Shown one piece after another: positions 56,001-62,400 of a stretch of DNA of 64,000 bases. Under the pieces are notes generated by a model, which saw nothing but the letters and a program-made list of their open reading frames with translations, searched no databases and was not told the DNA's origin. A program made the position numbers and the translations under genes. The number at the start of each line of letters is the position of its first letter. Within the stretch, counting starts at the first letter, position 1. Location: positions 8,533,606 through 8,597,605 of the forward strand of contig NW_024037064.1 in assembly GCF_015706575.1 (NCBI RefSeq), written 5' to 3'. Source of the DNA: Patiria miniata. Its lineage: Eukaryota; Echinodermata; Asteroidea; Valvatida; Asterinidae.

Positions 56001-57521
56001 TCCACGTTCACATTTTATTATGTGAATGTCAAATTTATGACCAATATTTTCAATATTTTTACCTTGTTAGAGAAGCCAATTTTTACGTTGTGTCGTCGTA
56101 GTATTCTATGTCCTTATCTATTGGGCCGCTGGGTTCAGGAATTATGCAATGCTGACCGACCTTAATCAGGAAAATAAACTCAGTCTAAAGCAACGTTAAA
56201 CTTGTACGTTGTTGTAGACTCTTTTCATCAGTTTCTCACCGCGCCGAGTCTAGTCGTACATGCATGACGTACGTCCGTGCATCGTGAACGCGCAGTGCGC
56301 ATGCGCGATTTGCTTAGTAACCACTAGTCTGGTTCCCAGGCCTGACAATTATTACCGACGCTCATGTCTAAATGGAACCAGACTAAGTAACCACCCTCAA
56401 ACGCACGCGCACTACCGGTGACTTGTAAGCCCGGTCGCCTATCCAATGACCGGGCGTGTTGTAGCGACCGTGACCAGGAACATGTTTCGGCTTTGGTCAT
56501 TGGTGGAGTGTTTTCATGACTTCGGTTGGCTGGAGTGACGTCACTGCACGTTCCCACCAAAACCAACCGAGGAGGGTGCTGGCGTGTGCACTGTCGTACG
56601 ACGCGGTACGGTGATGAGAAACTGACGAAAAGAGTCTACAAACACGTACAAGTTTAACGTTGCTTTAGAGTTTATTTTCTTTTTTTAACGTCGGACAGCA
56701 TCACATATGGAATTCCTGAACCCCCCGGACCAATAGACATGATAGATAAGGACACATAGAGTATGCACACATAGAGTATGTATAGAGTATGCAGGCGTGA
56801 AATAAGCTTCTATAACGAGGTAAAACATAACAAAACTCTGGTCCAAATTTTTGGTGGTTTTATGTAGAGAATTGTCATCCTGGACGTCAGTCGTAATGCA
56901 ATGAAGACTTCGTCCAAACATGCCAAACTGAGCTAGTGCCCAGATGTGCTGTATTCTCATAAAAATTTGCATTTTTTAAGGTCAACTTGCAAGTTGCAAG
57001 CTCTATTTTGTTCTGAATGTGCAACAGCCCATGAAATTCATCATTTTTAATAATTAATACTTATTAACATGAAAATTAAGTAAGACTAAAAAATAACCGA
57101 TGAAAAACCTACCATCATTCCAGAACCCGCCATGACAAATAGATATTTATCACTATATCATGTTATATATTGCACTATTCATCAGGCGATCATAAAGCAA
57201 AGTTCAAAGTTCGGCAAATCCTGTTACGTAAGTCGTAACTTAAGCCTTCCCTCCACTGATAAACTTCCAAAATAAATCTCGCTCGTAAACTCGAGTAATC
57301 ACGGTACACAAATGAAGCTTTGAGGGAAACCAACCGTAGCCTAGGGCTATGCAAATCTCATCAAATCCTCTCTGTGCGTCGTGTTTTTTTACCTTTAAGT
57401 GGCCGGCTTGGAGTTGGAGATTCCATCGGTGCCAGAACCAGAAGTACACCAGCGCTACCGCGAGGCAGAGAATGAGCATCCATCGCAACAGGTGCACCGA
57501 GCGGACGGAGATTTGCGACAT
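28990..57521 (-). CDS. GLB1L2: Beta-galactosidase-1-like protein (GH35), GLB1L2/GLB1L3 type
   Basis: Glycoside hydrolase family 35 enzyme predicted to remove terminal beta-galactose. Nineteen coding exons join in frame to 663 residues (human GLB1L2 636); an in-frame ATG at 57611 would give 693. Residues ~13-31 ([18 protein letters not shown] region) form one membrane segment with a short basic N-terminus, i.e. a type II signal-anchor, so the catalytic part should face the lumen or outside. The GH35 signature [13 protein letters not shown] is in exon 6 with the acid/base Glu203, and the nucleophile Glu279 is in MEFWPGWFD (exon 9). [15 protein letters not shown] (exon 10) and [18 protein letters not shown] (exon 18) are further family blocks. 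All catalytic residues are intact. Exon 5 ends in a GC donor. It is convergent with NAA50. I am sure of GH35; the choice between GLB1L2 and GLB1L3 is less certain, and an invertebrate gene may be co-orthologous to both. Confidence 0.95.
29308..29801. mobile_element. TTAA MITE, family C (complete copy)
   Basis: TTAA-CTCTTTCAGTGCC at left, GGGCACTGAAAGTG-TTAA at right. It carries three copies of the 18-bp perfect palindrome CCTCGTACATGTACGAGG near the left end. Inverted full copy at 49232-49733. Confidence 0.9.
29891..30007 (-). CDS. GLB1L2: GLB1L2-like coding exon 18
   Basis: Encodes [20 protein letters not shown] and [19 protein letters not shown], the most conserved C-terminal block. Donor GAG|GTGGGT. 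A 22-bp piece recurs at 30136-30157. Confidence 0.97.
30069..30270. mobile_element. Small TIR element with an exon 18 fragment
   Basis: AGTTCTGCTTCC and GGAAGCAGAACT are the ends. Inside, GAAACCGTTGACAAATATCACT (30136-30157) is identical to exon 18 positions 29972-29993. CCCTACCTACCCTA motifs flank it. Confidence 0.7.
30555..31086. mobile_element. TTAA MITE, AGGGACCCTTGGTCCTG ends
   Basis: TTAA-AGGGACCCTTGGTCCTG at left; CAGGACCTAGTGCCCCT-TTAA at right. ~530 bp, single copy in the window, with an internal inverted pair (GTGCGAGAACG region). Confidence 0.8.
31149..31269 (-). CDS. GLB1L2: GLB1L2-like coding exon 17
   Basis: Encodes [20 protein letters not shown] and [27 protein letters not shown] joins GWEKG of exon 18 as in the family. 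Acceptor TTGGAAAG is weak, donor ACT|GTACGT. Confidence 0.88.
31452..31690. mobile_element. MITE, family G (copy 2)
   Basis: GATGCGAGCAAGCTAAATG ... GACTCATTTAGCTTGATT, with body GAGCACAATCTCAGCATTAC shared with 33968-34213. Confidence 0.7.
31690..32036 (-). mobile_element. tRNA-derived SINE
   Basis: On the minus strand: A-box-like GCGTAAGGCGCTCGCCTC, B box GGTTCGAATCC (31967-31977), a ~250-bp body, then a (TTA)6 tail at ~31690-31710. Confidence 0.82.
32510..32597 (-). CDS. GLB1L2: GLB1L2-like coding exon 16
   Basis: Encodes [20 protein letters not shown] and EFKKPFLE. Acceptor TTTACAG, donor GC|GTAAGT. Confidence 0.92.
32894..32984 (-). CDS. GLB1L2: GLB1L2-like coding exon 15
   Basis: Encodes [20 protein letters not shown] and [10 protein letters not shown], with the family VENxGRVNYG block. 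Acceptor TTTGTAG. Confidence 0.95.
33041..33612. repeat. ~118-bp tandem repeat, ~5 copies
   Basis: CTCTGGGACCAGCAAAGATTTTCT recurs every ~118 bp with GGTAATCCTATACAA and GGCTCAGAATTGACAGTCAG. Related single units occur at 51600-51715 and ~54380-54440. It lies in intron 14. Confidence 0.92.
33671..33745 (-). CDS. GLB1L2: GLB1L2-like coding exon 14
   Basis: Encodes [20 protein letters not shown] and TLTLK. Acceptor TTTGCAG, donor AAG|GTGACT. Confidence 0.88.
33968..34213. mobile_element. MITE, family G (copy 3)
   Basis: GATGCGATCAAGCTAAATGA at left, inverted CATTTGGCTTGATTGCATC at right; the best-preserved copy of the family. Confidence 0.78.
34703..35226. mobile_element. TTAA MITE, family D (copy 2)
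   Basis: TTAA-AGCTATAGTCCATCATTTG ... CAAATGATGGACTATATCT-TTAA; ~520 bp, clean TTAA at both ends. Confidence 0.9.
35338..35683. mobile_element. Foldback element, family F (copy 2)
   Basis: CACAATGCAGTGCGCCACCA at left, TGGTGGTGCACTGCATTGTG at right. Body in reverse orientation to 10712-11043 (GTCGACAAAACATGGCCCAT). Confidence 0.78.
35720..36085. mobile_element. PIF/Harbinger-like MITE with TTA duplication
   Basis: TTA-GGCCAAAAAAAAATAAAT ... TTTTTTTTTTGGCC-TTA. Body with GGTCTCTGGTCAGACC, ATCGACGCGC and GGTGCTCTTTGGT is shared, inverted, with 50172-50544. Confidence 0.88.
36228..36380 (-). CDS. GLB1L2: GLB1L2-like coding exon 13
   Basis: Encodes [40 protein letters not shown] and [11 protein letters not shown]. 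Matches the human [21 protein letters not shown] region. Donor CAG|GTAATC. Confidence 0.94.
37612..37780. repeat. ~60-bp tandem repeat, 3 copies
   Basis: GTGTCAACATGTTATTTACA and relatives at ~37630, 37688 and 37737; a further partial copy at ~38205 lies beyond an inserted repeat (37795-38200) related to 12840-13260. Confidence 0.8.
38412..38518 (-). CDS. GLB1L2: GLB1L2-like coding exon 12
   Basis: Encodes [20 protein letters not shown] and [15 protein letters not shown]. Acceptor TTTTTAG, donor GGG|GTGAGT. Confidence 0.88.
38551..39590. repeat. Segmental tandem duplication in intron 11
   Basis: GCGAATGACACCATTGCGGG (38577) recurs at ~38968, and CCGATTAGTCCCTGTACTTA recurs at ~39507. The two copies have diverged and the second carries ~200 bp of extra sequence at ~39030-39245. 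Confidence 0.82.
39562..39930. repeat. 10-bp minisatellite (ACAATGTAAT)
   Basis: ACAATGTAAT/ACAATGTAAC repeated ~36 times. It produces long meaningless ORFs of the [10 protein letters not shown] type in all minus frames. Confidence 0.97.
39988..40080 (-). CDS. GLB1L2: GLB1L2-like coding exon 11
   Basis: Encodes [20 protein letters not shown] and [23 protein letters not shown] restores the family block across the junction with exon 10, which fixes the exon 10 donor. Confidence 0.94.
40960..41300. repeat. 20-bp minisatellite made of the exon 10 splice donor, 17 units
   Basis: ATAACCTACCATAACTTGTA units at 40960, 40980 ... 41281 (one unit of 21). On the coding strand each reads ACAAGTTATG|GTAGGT; the unit at 41281-41300 is the real exon 10 end and donor. 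About 14 of the 17 units keep GTAGGT. Confidence 0.96.
41290..41439 (-). CDS. GLB1L2: GLB1L2-like coding exon 10
   Basis: Encodes [40 protein letters not shown] and QYQPDITSY. Its last 12 bases and donor TATG|GTAGGT are one unit of a 20-bp array that fills the start of the intron. Ignoring this donor gives a stop after four codons. Confidence 0.94.
41303..42109. other. Intron 9 proximal part, nothing recognised outside exon 10
   Basis: After exon 10, a CG-rich stretch (41530-41700) has repeated CGACGTGT/ACGCGTCG words; no gene seen. Confidence 0.45.
42110..42763. mobile_element. TTAA MITE, family D (copy 3) inside a short tandem duplication
   Basis: Element 42175-42691: TTAA-AGCTATAGTCCATCATTTG ... 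GATGGACTATAGCT-TGAA. The flanks 42110-42175 and ~42692-42763 (TTCTGGCAAAATAAGACAGA, GGGCAGAGGTTGATATGAGG) are copies of each other. Confidence 0.82.
43202..43289 (-). CDS. GLB1L2: GLB1L2-like coding exon 9 (nucleophile)
   Basis: Encodes [20 protein letters not shown] and EKHHIFSAD. Glu in VMEFW corresponds to the catalytic nucleophile of the family. Donor G|GTAAGA. Confidence 0.95.
43411..44020. mobile_element. CAGGGTTC-type element holding two inverted tRNA-like sequences
   Basis: CAGGGTTCAAAATAAGCGGG at left and GGCGAACCCTG at right, related to 25512-26170. Inside, minus-strand 43511-43598 (GGTGGTCAAGTGGTAAGAAG) and plus-strand 43708-43797 (GGTGGTCGAGTGGTAAAACA) are tRNA-like, each with an anticodon-stem-like TGCACTNGAAGCAGGAGG. 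They form an inverted repeat with a ~110-bp spacer. Confidence 0.68.
44360..44885. mobile_element. Family B MITE with internal minisatellite
   Basis: TTAA-CCCTTCCG at left; GGATTGAGGCAGTGGTCGCC and CCTCCAAGGACCACGTTCAA repeated three times at 44600-44760; the right end GGGAGTTAGGGCTCG has lost TTAA. Confidence 0.7.
44995..45059 (-). CDS. GLB1L2: GLB1L2-like coding exon 8
   Basis: Encodes [20 protein letters not shown] and Q. Acceptor TTTTAG, donor CAG|GTATGG. Confidence 0.9.
45425..45540. repeat. GCGGCTTATA motif cluster
   Basis: GGTGCGGCTTATAAGCC, GGTGCGGCTTATACGCC, CTGCGGCTTATACTCC and GCGACTTATAGCC within ~115 bp; looks like the end of a DNA transposon, not assigned. Confidence 0.5.
45824..45908 (-). 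CDS. GLB1L2: GLB1L2-like coding exon 7
   Basis: Encodes [20 protein letters not shown] and MEKGHLPG, with the family LLTSDN block. Acceptor TATCAAG, donor G|GTACAG. Confidence 0.92.
46422..46949. mobile_element. TTAA MITE, family A
   Basis: TTAA-AGGGAATATGCATCATTTGC ... GCAAATGTTGTATTTTCCCT-TTAA. The cleanest of three copies, in intron 6. Confidence 0.9.
46950..47636. other. Intron 6, nothing recognised
   Basis: No exon or repeat family identified. Confidence 0.45.
47637..48190. mobile_element. Foldback element with a MITE nested in one arm
   Basis: GGGAATAAATGTGTGCTCGA and TTAATCACTCTGTTTAAGAC at left are inverted at right (GTCTTAAACAGAGTGATTAA ... CACATATTTATTCCC). The left arm is interrupted at CCGCTTA by the MITE; the right arm keeps the uninterrupted site GACTCTAAGCGG. 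Confidence 0.85.
47692..48070. mobile_element. PIF/Harbinger-like MITE with proven TTA duplication
   Basis: TTA-GGCCAAAAAAAAAAAAGTC ... GACTTTTTTTTTTTGGCC-TTA. TIR extends through TCTCCGGTTTCTGG. The opposite palindrome arm gives the pre-insertion site, confirming a 3-bp TTA duplication. Confidence 0.92.
48191..49231. other. Intron 6, nothing recognised
   Basis: No exon or named repeat; contains one CCACGTGAC E-box-like word at ~48586. Confidence 0.45.
49232..49733. mobile_element. TTAA MITE, family C (inverted copy)
   Basis: TTAA-CTCTTTCAGTGCCCGCG ... TTTGGCACTGAAAGAG-TTAA, with three CTCGTACATGTACGAG palindromes near the right end. Confidence 0.92.
50172..50544. mobile_element. PIF/Harbinger-like MITE 30 bp from the exon 6 donor
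   Basis: TAA-GGCCAAAAAAAAAATAAG ... GGTCCATTTGGCC-TTA, inverted relative to 35720-36085. The flanking triplets differ (TAA/TTA). Confidence 0.82.
50575..50667 (-). CDS. GLB1L2: GLB1L2-like coding exon 6 (catalytic acid/base)
   Basis: Encodes [20 protein letters not shown] and [11 protein letters not shown], the GH35 signature. Donor GAG|GTGAGC. A MITE ends only ~30 bp past this donor. Confidence 0.97.
50769..51261. mobile_element. Foldback MITE with TTAA duplication, family E (copy 2)
   Basis: TTAA-AGAGGTTGTGGAATGCTCGA ... its complement-TTAA. Nearly identical to 13378-13871 in both arms, including the palindrome centre. Confidence 0.93.
51296..51572. mobile_element. 277-bp foldback element
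   Basis: GTTTGCGAGTAACACCATGT at left, ACATGGTGTTACCCGCAAAC at right. The arms run to a short central spacer containing GAGGACGAACTCACCCTCCT. Contains CTGAGGA-hairpin-GAAAC (see findings). Confidence 0.88.
51816..52278. mobile_element. 463-bp foldback element with 9-bp target duplication (Mutator-like)
   Basis: TAGCCCCATAAATGTGGCC at left, GGCCACATTAATGGGGCTA at right; arms of ~200 bp. GGGATGAGT occurs directly outside both ends (51807-51815 and 52279-52287). A 9-bp duplication with long arms is typical of MULE foldbacks. Confidence 0.9.
52298..52465. repeat. Short foldback
   Basis: GGCAATCGTGGACC and GGTCCACGATTGCC are ~140 bp apart, just after the Mutator-like element. Confidence 0.7.
52518..52626 (-). 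CDS. GLB1L2: GLB1L2-like coding exon 5 (GC donor)
   Basis: Encodes [20 protein letters not shown] and [16 protein letters not shown]. The only donor that aligns exactly with the family is CAG|GCAAGT, so intron 5 is a GC-AG intron. A GT four bases further would add Ala-Ser. Confidence 0.92.
52674..53199. mobile_element. TTAA MITE, family B, expanded by an internal minisatellite
   Basis: TTAA-CCCTAACCCCCTAGG at left, GGTGGGTTAGGG-TTAA at right. The interior is ~12 repeats of CATCCTCAATCCTCCAAAATCC with TTCAATCACCATT spacers. Fills most of intron 4. Confidence 0.9.
53286..53381 (-). CDS. GLB1L2: GLB1L2-like coding exon 4
   Basis: Encodes [20 protein letters not shown] and [11 protein letters not shown], the conserved [10 protein letters not shown] block. 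Acceptor TTCCAG, donor AG|GTAATA. Confidence 0.95.
53455..53815. repeat. Tandem duplication, ~190 bp
   Basis: ATTTCATGGGTAGCGCTGCC at ~53521 and ~53741, preceded by AAGCCAAGTCAAATC and AAGCCAAGCCAAATC. Confidence 0.82.
53862..54150 (+). mobile_element. tRNA-derived SINE
   Basis: A box GTGGTCTAGCGGTAGAGC, B box GGGTTCGAACCC (~53910), then CTTGAGTAAGGCGCTTTACC shared with the SINEs at 8484 and 27318. It ends ~40 bp before exon 3. Confidence 0.88.
54190..54258 (-). CDS. GLB1L2: GLB1L2-like coding exon 3
   Basis: Encodes [20 protein letters not shown] and [10 protein letters not shown] is a family block. Acceptor TTACAG, donor GT|GTGAGT. Confidence 0.94.
54498..54799. mobile_element. hAT-like MITE, 8-bp target duplication
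   Basis: TAGGCTTGGGCGAATCC at left, GGATTCGCCCAAGCCCG at right; flanks ATAGGCAT and ACAGGCAT differ at one base. The interior repeats GAATCGATTCC/GGAATCGTGATTCC palindromes. Confidence 0.88.
55139..55413. mobile_element. PIF/Harbinger-like MITE with TTA duplication
   Basis: TTA-GGCCAAATAAAAACAAGG ... TTTTTGATTTTGCC-TTA, with subterminal ACATGTTTAGCGTTCCTGCC inverted at the right end. Same family as 14414-14903. Confidence 0.82.
55725..55885 (-). CDS. GLB1L2: GLB1L2-like coding exon 2
   Basis: Encodes [40 protein letters not shown] and [22 protein letters not shown] and KMKACGLN are GH35 blocks. Donor AC|GTATGT. Confidence 0.95.
56095..56765. mobile_element. ~670-bp foldback in intron 1 of the galactosidase gene
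   Basis: TCTATGTCCTTATCTATTGG, GGGTTCAGGAATTATGCAA and AAAGCAACGTTAAACTTGTA at left are each inverted in mirror order at right (GTACAAGTTTAACGTTGCTT, TGGAATTCCTGAACCCC, GATAAGGACACATAGAGTA). The spacer contains GTCTGGTTCC/GGAACCAGAC. Confidence 0.82.
57393..57521 (-). CDS. GLB1L2: GLB1L2-like coding exon 1 (signal anchor)
   Basis: Encodes [20 protein letters not shown] and [20 protein letters not shown], then HLK. Donor AAG|GTAAAA. The frame stays open upstream to an ATG at 57611 (MGRYSSLVDHSAG...); I chose the internal ATG because it puts the membrane segment close to the N-terminus as in human GLB1L2. Confidence 0.82.
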
Positions 57522-57611
57522 GTTGAAAATTACCCCTGAAGTTTTACTACTTCTTGTACCCGGCCCACTGGGTCCTGCACTGTGGTCCACTAGGGATGAA
57601 TAGCGGCCCAT

Positions 57612-57760
57612 GGCAGGCTCTACTGAGGCGAAATTTGCAAGACAAAAGCCGCCTCGCTATGTTTGAAGTTTGGCCAAGCGAGAACACGTACAGTATACGA
57701 TTACGATAGTGTATGTATTCGCGTACACGTACGTACACACGTACGTACGGTCCGTCACTT
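57612..57760 (-). promoter_or_regulatory. Probable promoter region of the galactosidase gene
   Basis: Immediately upstream of the first ATGs; contains ACGTACGTACACACGTACGTACGG-type alternating repeats (57727-57750). No TATA box or defined start site seen, so only the position supports this. Confidence 0.35.
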
Positions 57761-58052
57761 GAGGGCGTCTTGCTCCTCCAGCAGCATGCTTGCGCGGTTG
57801 CAGATTATGTTCACAGCAAAAAATATGTCATTGAAAAATACCTAAAATTCTCAAGACTAGGAAGAAATACTCCCAACTCTCCATGGCGTTTGAGGCACAC
57901 ATCAAATCAAACCTTGTTTCATCATCTGTCATTTTTCGGGTTTTTTTTTTTTTTTGGGGGGGGGGCGTATCTTTTGGGAGAAACTTCCATCCATATAAGA
58001 CGGATCGCCCCTAGCAGTCCTTGTCATGCATACAGCGGCCATTTTGAACTTT

Positions 58053-58500
58053 ATTATTATTATTATTATTATTTATTCGGCCAACAAATGCATGAACAAA
58101 AGTACAATGACAATGCAAATAAAAAGTAAACAAAAATTGGAAATTGAAAAGTAAGACCAGACAAGACTGAAGAATGCGAGTAGGAATGGGTCAGGGGAGG
58201 GGGGGGGGAGGGAGGGTGGACAGTTTGACAGGGGAGATATCGAGGAGATAGAGGGACAGAAAACAAAAACAATATAACATTCCAAACCGGCCAGGGTAGA
58301 CAAAAGTGTACTAAAACACTGTAGCCCTAAGGCCTGCCAACCCATGCTCGAAATGTCTACACAAAAATTAAATAGTATTCAACGTAAATATCAATATATA
58401 AATGAAAAAAAGAAAAACTTGGATGATTCGATCGCTCCATAGCAAAATAGAGCCATTTTAGGGTTTGATATCATCCAAATTTCACAGAAATACGAGCTTG
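58053..58500 (-). mobile_element. Possible LINE 3' UTR with (TAA)n tail
   Basis: On the minus strand the sequence ends ATGCATTTGTTGGCCGAATAAATAATAATAATAATAA. A 3' AATAAA plus TAA repeats is typical of non-LTR retrotransposon tails; no reverse-transcriptase coding was found upstream. Confidence 0.5.
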
Positions 58501-58855
58501 CAGTCCTTTGCTTAGCTTCCATCCTTCCTTCTTTTTTTATCGGGAAATTTTAGGGGAATGCCGCGATTTGGCCTCCGGGTGTATCATATACTTTCGGGTC
58601 TCACGCACCCTTAGATTGCTGTATACCAGCAAAATGTGTACTGCCATACATAATATTTACAGAGATAACAACAATTATTCCGTGTATATGTCATATCTGT
58701 CATGACCAATGTTTGGGATCTGAGATAGAATAAAACAAATATGGAGAAGAACCAAAAAAACCCGGCTTTTACGCAGCTAGGTGGAAAAAACCCAAATAAC
58801 TGTGTAGCATTAATGCACATTCCCTAATCATAGAGTTTTAGCCGCATGCGCAGTT

Positions 58856-58945
58856 GGAGCAGTGCGCAGTGTTTCGCTCGTACCCCCCGCCCTGTTGCAG
58901 GGCGGGGGGGGGGGGGGGGGGTACGAGTGAACGCGCAGTGCCAGT
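58856..58945. repeat. G/C-tract hairpin
   Basis: GCTCGTACCCCCCGCCCTG pairs with CAGGGCGGGGGG...GGTACGAG, with a run of ~18 G; GCGCAGTG words continue the arms outward. Confidence 0.8.
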
Positions 58946-58961
58946 GCGCAGTGCGCAGTGA

Positions 58962-59628
58962 CGGTAATTCTGTCCCCCGTTAAAAGTGTCCGGGGGGACA
59001 GATACCTAGGTAAAAGTGTCCTCCCCGGCCCGTTAATTCTGTCCCTCTCCAGGTATCTGTCCCCTCCAGGTTTTTTTGTCCCCCCAAGTTTTGCAGCGCT
59101 CTTTATATTGTTTTCATGAATTCATTCTACAAGGTATACATTTTTTTACTCTTTAGTCTGCCCTTCATGAAGATGAAAAAAAATTCAACTTTTTGATCTC
59201 TTTCTTAGATGTGAAATGTGAACACAATGTTTCGATCGATTCGGAGTATACGGTGTACGTAGCCCTCAACGGTGGACGCCTCATTGATATAACGCCTACT
59301 TGGATTGGTCTGCGTTGCCATCGTAGTGCGTTTGTGTAGCGGGATACACATTTATGTACACATATGCGATAAACGCTGCCACAATTAATCTTGTACTTGC
59401 GGCGATGCGCGCTCACGAACACGACTCATATCATCGCATGGGTGATACTTGCAAGGGGACACATTTACCAGGGGGACACTTTCAACGTTGGGCAGGGGGA
59501 CAGATCCACCTAGGTTAATGTGTCCCCCCGGACAGATTTACCAGGTCACAAACCGGTAAATTTGTCCAGGGGACCAAATTTACAGGGGGGGGGGGGGGGG
59601 GGGGGACAGAATTACCTGCCACACCGCC
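58962..59628. mobile_element. GGTAATTCTGTCCCC element, left copy
   Basis: Begins GGTAATTCTGTCCCC, ends GGGGACAGAATTACC; many internal TGTCCCC/GGGGACA repeats. Shares the body TACAAGGTATACATTTT, TAGTCTGCCCTTCATGAA and ACGCCTACTTGGATTGGTCTG with 61512-62218. Confidence 0.85.
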
Positions 59629-59680
59629 AATTAAGACATACATCCGCACGCCATCGAATATTTAAAGTTTTGTTCAATAG

Positions 59681-61468
59681 AGAGGGCGCGCCACATAAAT
59701 AGTGGTCTCAACAACGCGCATCAACACGGATACTGCACAACTGAACAAAAAGAACAACCTCGTTTCCGATGAACTACTCAAGAAATACAAAATGGATTAA
59801 ATTGAAATTTCGTGCAATTAGTTTTCACGATGTGTAGCATAAGTGGTTTGAATGGCGTAAGAAACCGTGGAGCTATAAATATAATATGATCGTAACAATC
59901 TAGTGTTTTAAACGTTAAAAATCCATGTTGACTTCCATTAGGATTGTATTTGTTGCAAATAAAATCCTGTTTTGTTACGGTCATAATAGCTTGATTAATT
60001 GACGTTTTTTTATGAAATGAAATCCTTTGATGCCAAACATCATGACAAATGAGTGTACGAAAATTCATTTTAGTGTAACGTGTATTTCTTGAGTTGTTGG
60101 CCCCAAATCGGGTTCGGTGGTGGAGATCGAGACCACTATAATAGAGGGCGCGCCACATAAATAGTGGTCTCAACAACGCATCAATACGGATGCTGCACAA
60201 GTGAAGAAAAAGAACAACCTCGTTTCCGTTGAACTACTCAAGAAATTCAAAATGGATTAAATTGAAATTTCGTGCAATTAGTTTTCACGATGTGTAGCAT
60301 GAGTAGTTTGAATGGCGTGAGAAACCGTGGAGCAATAAATATAATATGATCGTAACAATCTAGTGTTTTAAACGTTAAAAATCCATGTTGACTTCCATTA
60401 GAATTGTATTTGTTGCAAATAATATCCTGTATTGTTACTGTCATAATAGCTTGATTAACTGACGATTTTTTATGAAATGAAATCCTTTGATGCCAAACAT
60501 CATGACAAATGAGTGTACGAAAATTCATTTTAATGTAACGTGTATTTCTTGAGTTATTGGCCCCAAATCGGGTTTGGTGGTGGAGATAGGAGACCACTAT
60601 AATAGAGGGCGCGCCACATAAATAGTGGTCTCAACAACGCATCAATACGGATGCTGCTCAAGTGTAGAAAAAGAACAACCTCGTTTCCGATGAACTACTC
60701 AAGAAATACAAAATGGATTAAATTGAAATTTCGTACAATTAGTTTTCACGATGTGTAGCATGAGTAGTTTGAATGGCGTGAGAAACCGTGCAGCTATAAG
60801 TATAGTATGATCGTAACAATCCAGTGTTTTAAACGTTAAAAATCCATGTTGACTTCCATTAGGATTGTATTTGTTGCAAATAAAATCCTGTTTTGTTACG
60901 GTCATAATAGCTTGATTAATTGACGTTTTTTTTATGAAATGAAATCCTTTGATGCCAAACATCGTGACAAATAAGTGTACGAAAATTCATTTTAGTGTAA
61001 CGTGTATTTCTTGAGTTGTTGGCCCCAAATCGGGTTCGGTGGTGGAGATCGAGACCACTATAATAGAGGGCGCGCCACATAAATAGTGGTCTCAACAACG
61101 CATCAATACGGATGCTGCTCAAGTGAAGAAAAAGAACAACCTCGTTTCCGATGAACTACTCAAGAAATACAAAATGGATTTAATTGAAATTTCGTACAAT
61201 TAGTTTTCACGATGTGTAGCATAAGTAGTTTGAATGGCGTGAGAAACCGTGGAGCTATAATTACAATATGATCGTAACAATTTAGTGTTTTAAATGTTAC
61301 AAATCCATGTTGACTTCCATTAGGACTGTATTTGTTGCAAATAAAATCGTGTATTGTTACTTTCATAATGGCTTGATTATTTGACGTTTTTTTCTGAAAT
61401 GAAATCTTTTGATGCCAAAGATCATGACAAATGAGTGTACTAAAATTCGTTTTAATGTAACGTGTATT
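59681..61468. repeat. 461-bp tandem satellite, ~4 copies
   Basis: AGAGGGCGCGCCACATAAAT starts at 59681, 60143, 60604 and 61065 (spacing 462, 461, 461). Each unit has ATAGTGGTCTC near its start and GAGACCACTAT near its end, so a unit is bounded by an inverted repeat. Units are ~95% alike by eye; the last is truncated. Confidence 0.95.
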
Positions 61469-61511
61469 CAGTGGCGTAGCCAGGATTTTTTTAGGGGGAG
61501 GGGGGATGGAA

Positions 61512-62218
61512 GGTAATTCTGTCCCCCGGTAAAACTGTCCGGGGGGACAGAATTACCTTGGTAAAAGTGTCCTCCCCGGCCCGTTAATTCTGTCCCCCTC
61601 CAGGTAATTCTGTCCCCCAGGGTTTTTTGTCCCCCTCTTTTGAAACCCGGAAGGCCAGTTCTCTTTATTGTTTTGATGAATTCACTCTACAAGGTATACA
61701 TTTTGGACTTTTAGTCTGCCCTTCATGAATATATAAATATTTAATTTGGTCTAATAGATGATATGTGAACACAACGTTTCGATTTGGAGTACGGTGAAAT
61801 CTATCGCGATTCTACCGCGATAGGTCAATACAGCGGCGATGCATGGCGATGGCCCTCGTCTCATTGATACAACGCCTACTTGGATTGGTCTGTGTTGCCA
61901 TCGTAGCGCGTAACGACATTTCCTATTGGATGAATTTCCATTGTAGAGGGAGACGCATATGTACACATGTGATAATCACTGCCACATATCTTGCAGCATG
62001 TACTGGCGCGCGCGACACGCTGCTGCTCTCAGTATATACTGCATAGGGACACATTTACTAGGAGGACACTTTCACCGTTGGGCAGGGGGACAATTTAACC
62101 TGGAGGGGGACAAATCTACCTAGGTAAAAGTGTCCCCCCCCCCCCCCGGACACATTTACCGGGTCACGAGCCGGTAAATGTGTTCTGGGGGACATTTACC
62201 AGGGGGACAGAATTACCT
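61512..62218. mobile_element. GGTAATTCTGTCCCC element, right copy
   Basis: Same ends and body as 58962-59628, in the same orientation, on the far side of the 461-bp array. Confidence 0.85.
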
Positions 62219-62400
62219 GTCACACCGGATGCTTGCCAGCTGGCGTCGTGCATTATATTGGTTGGCACGGGGTCAGTTGTGTTTGTGTTCCTGTAAATTT
62301 TCGAGGGTTTCGTGTCAAATACCATGGCAAAATATCACAGGAATTTAATTGCTATACAATGTGTTGATCTTGAGTTCCCGTTTTCACAATAACTGTGCTT

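Noticed and set aside
59778..60200. Minus-strand ORF of 140 codons in the satellite units
   Set aside because: It spans one 461-bp tandem unit, is broken in the other units, and the unit length is not a multiple of three. No protein family resemblance.
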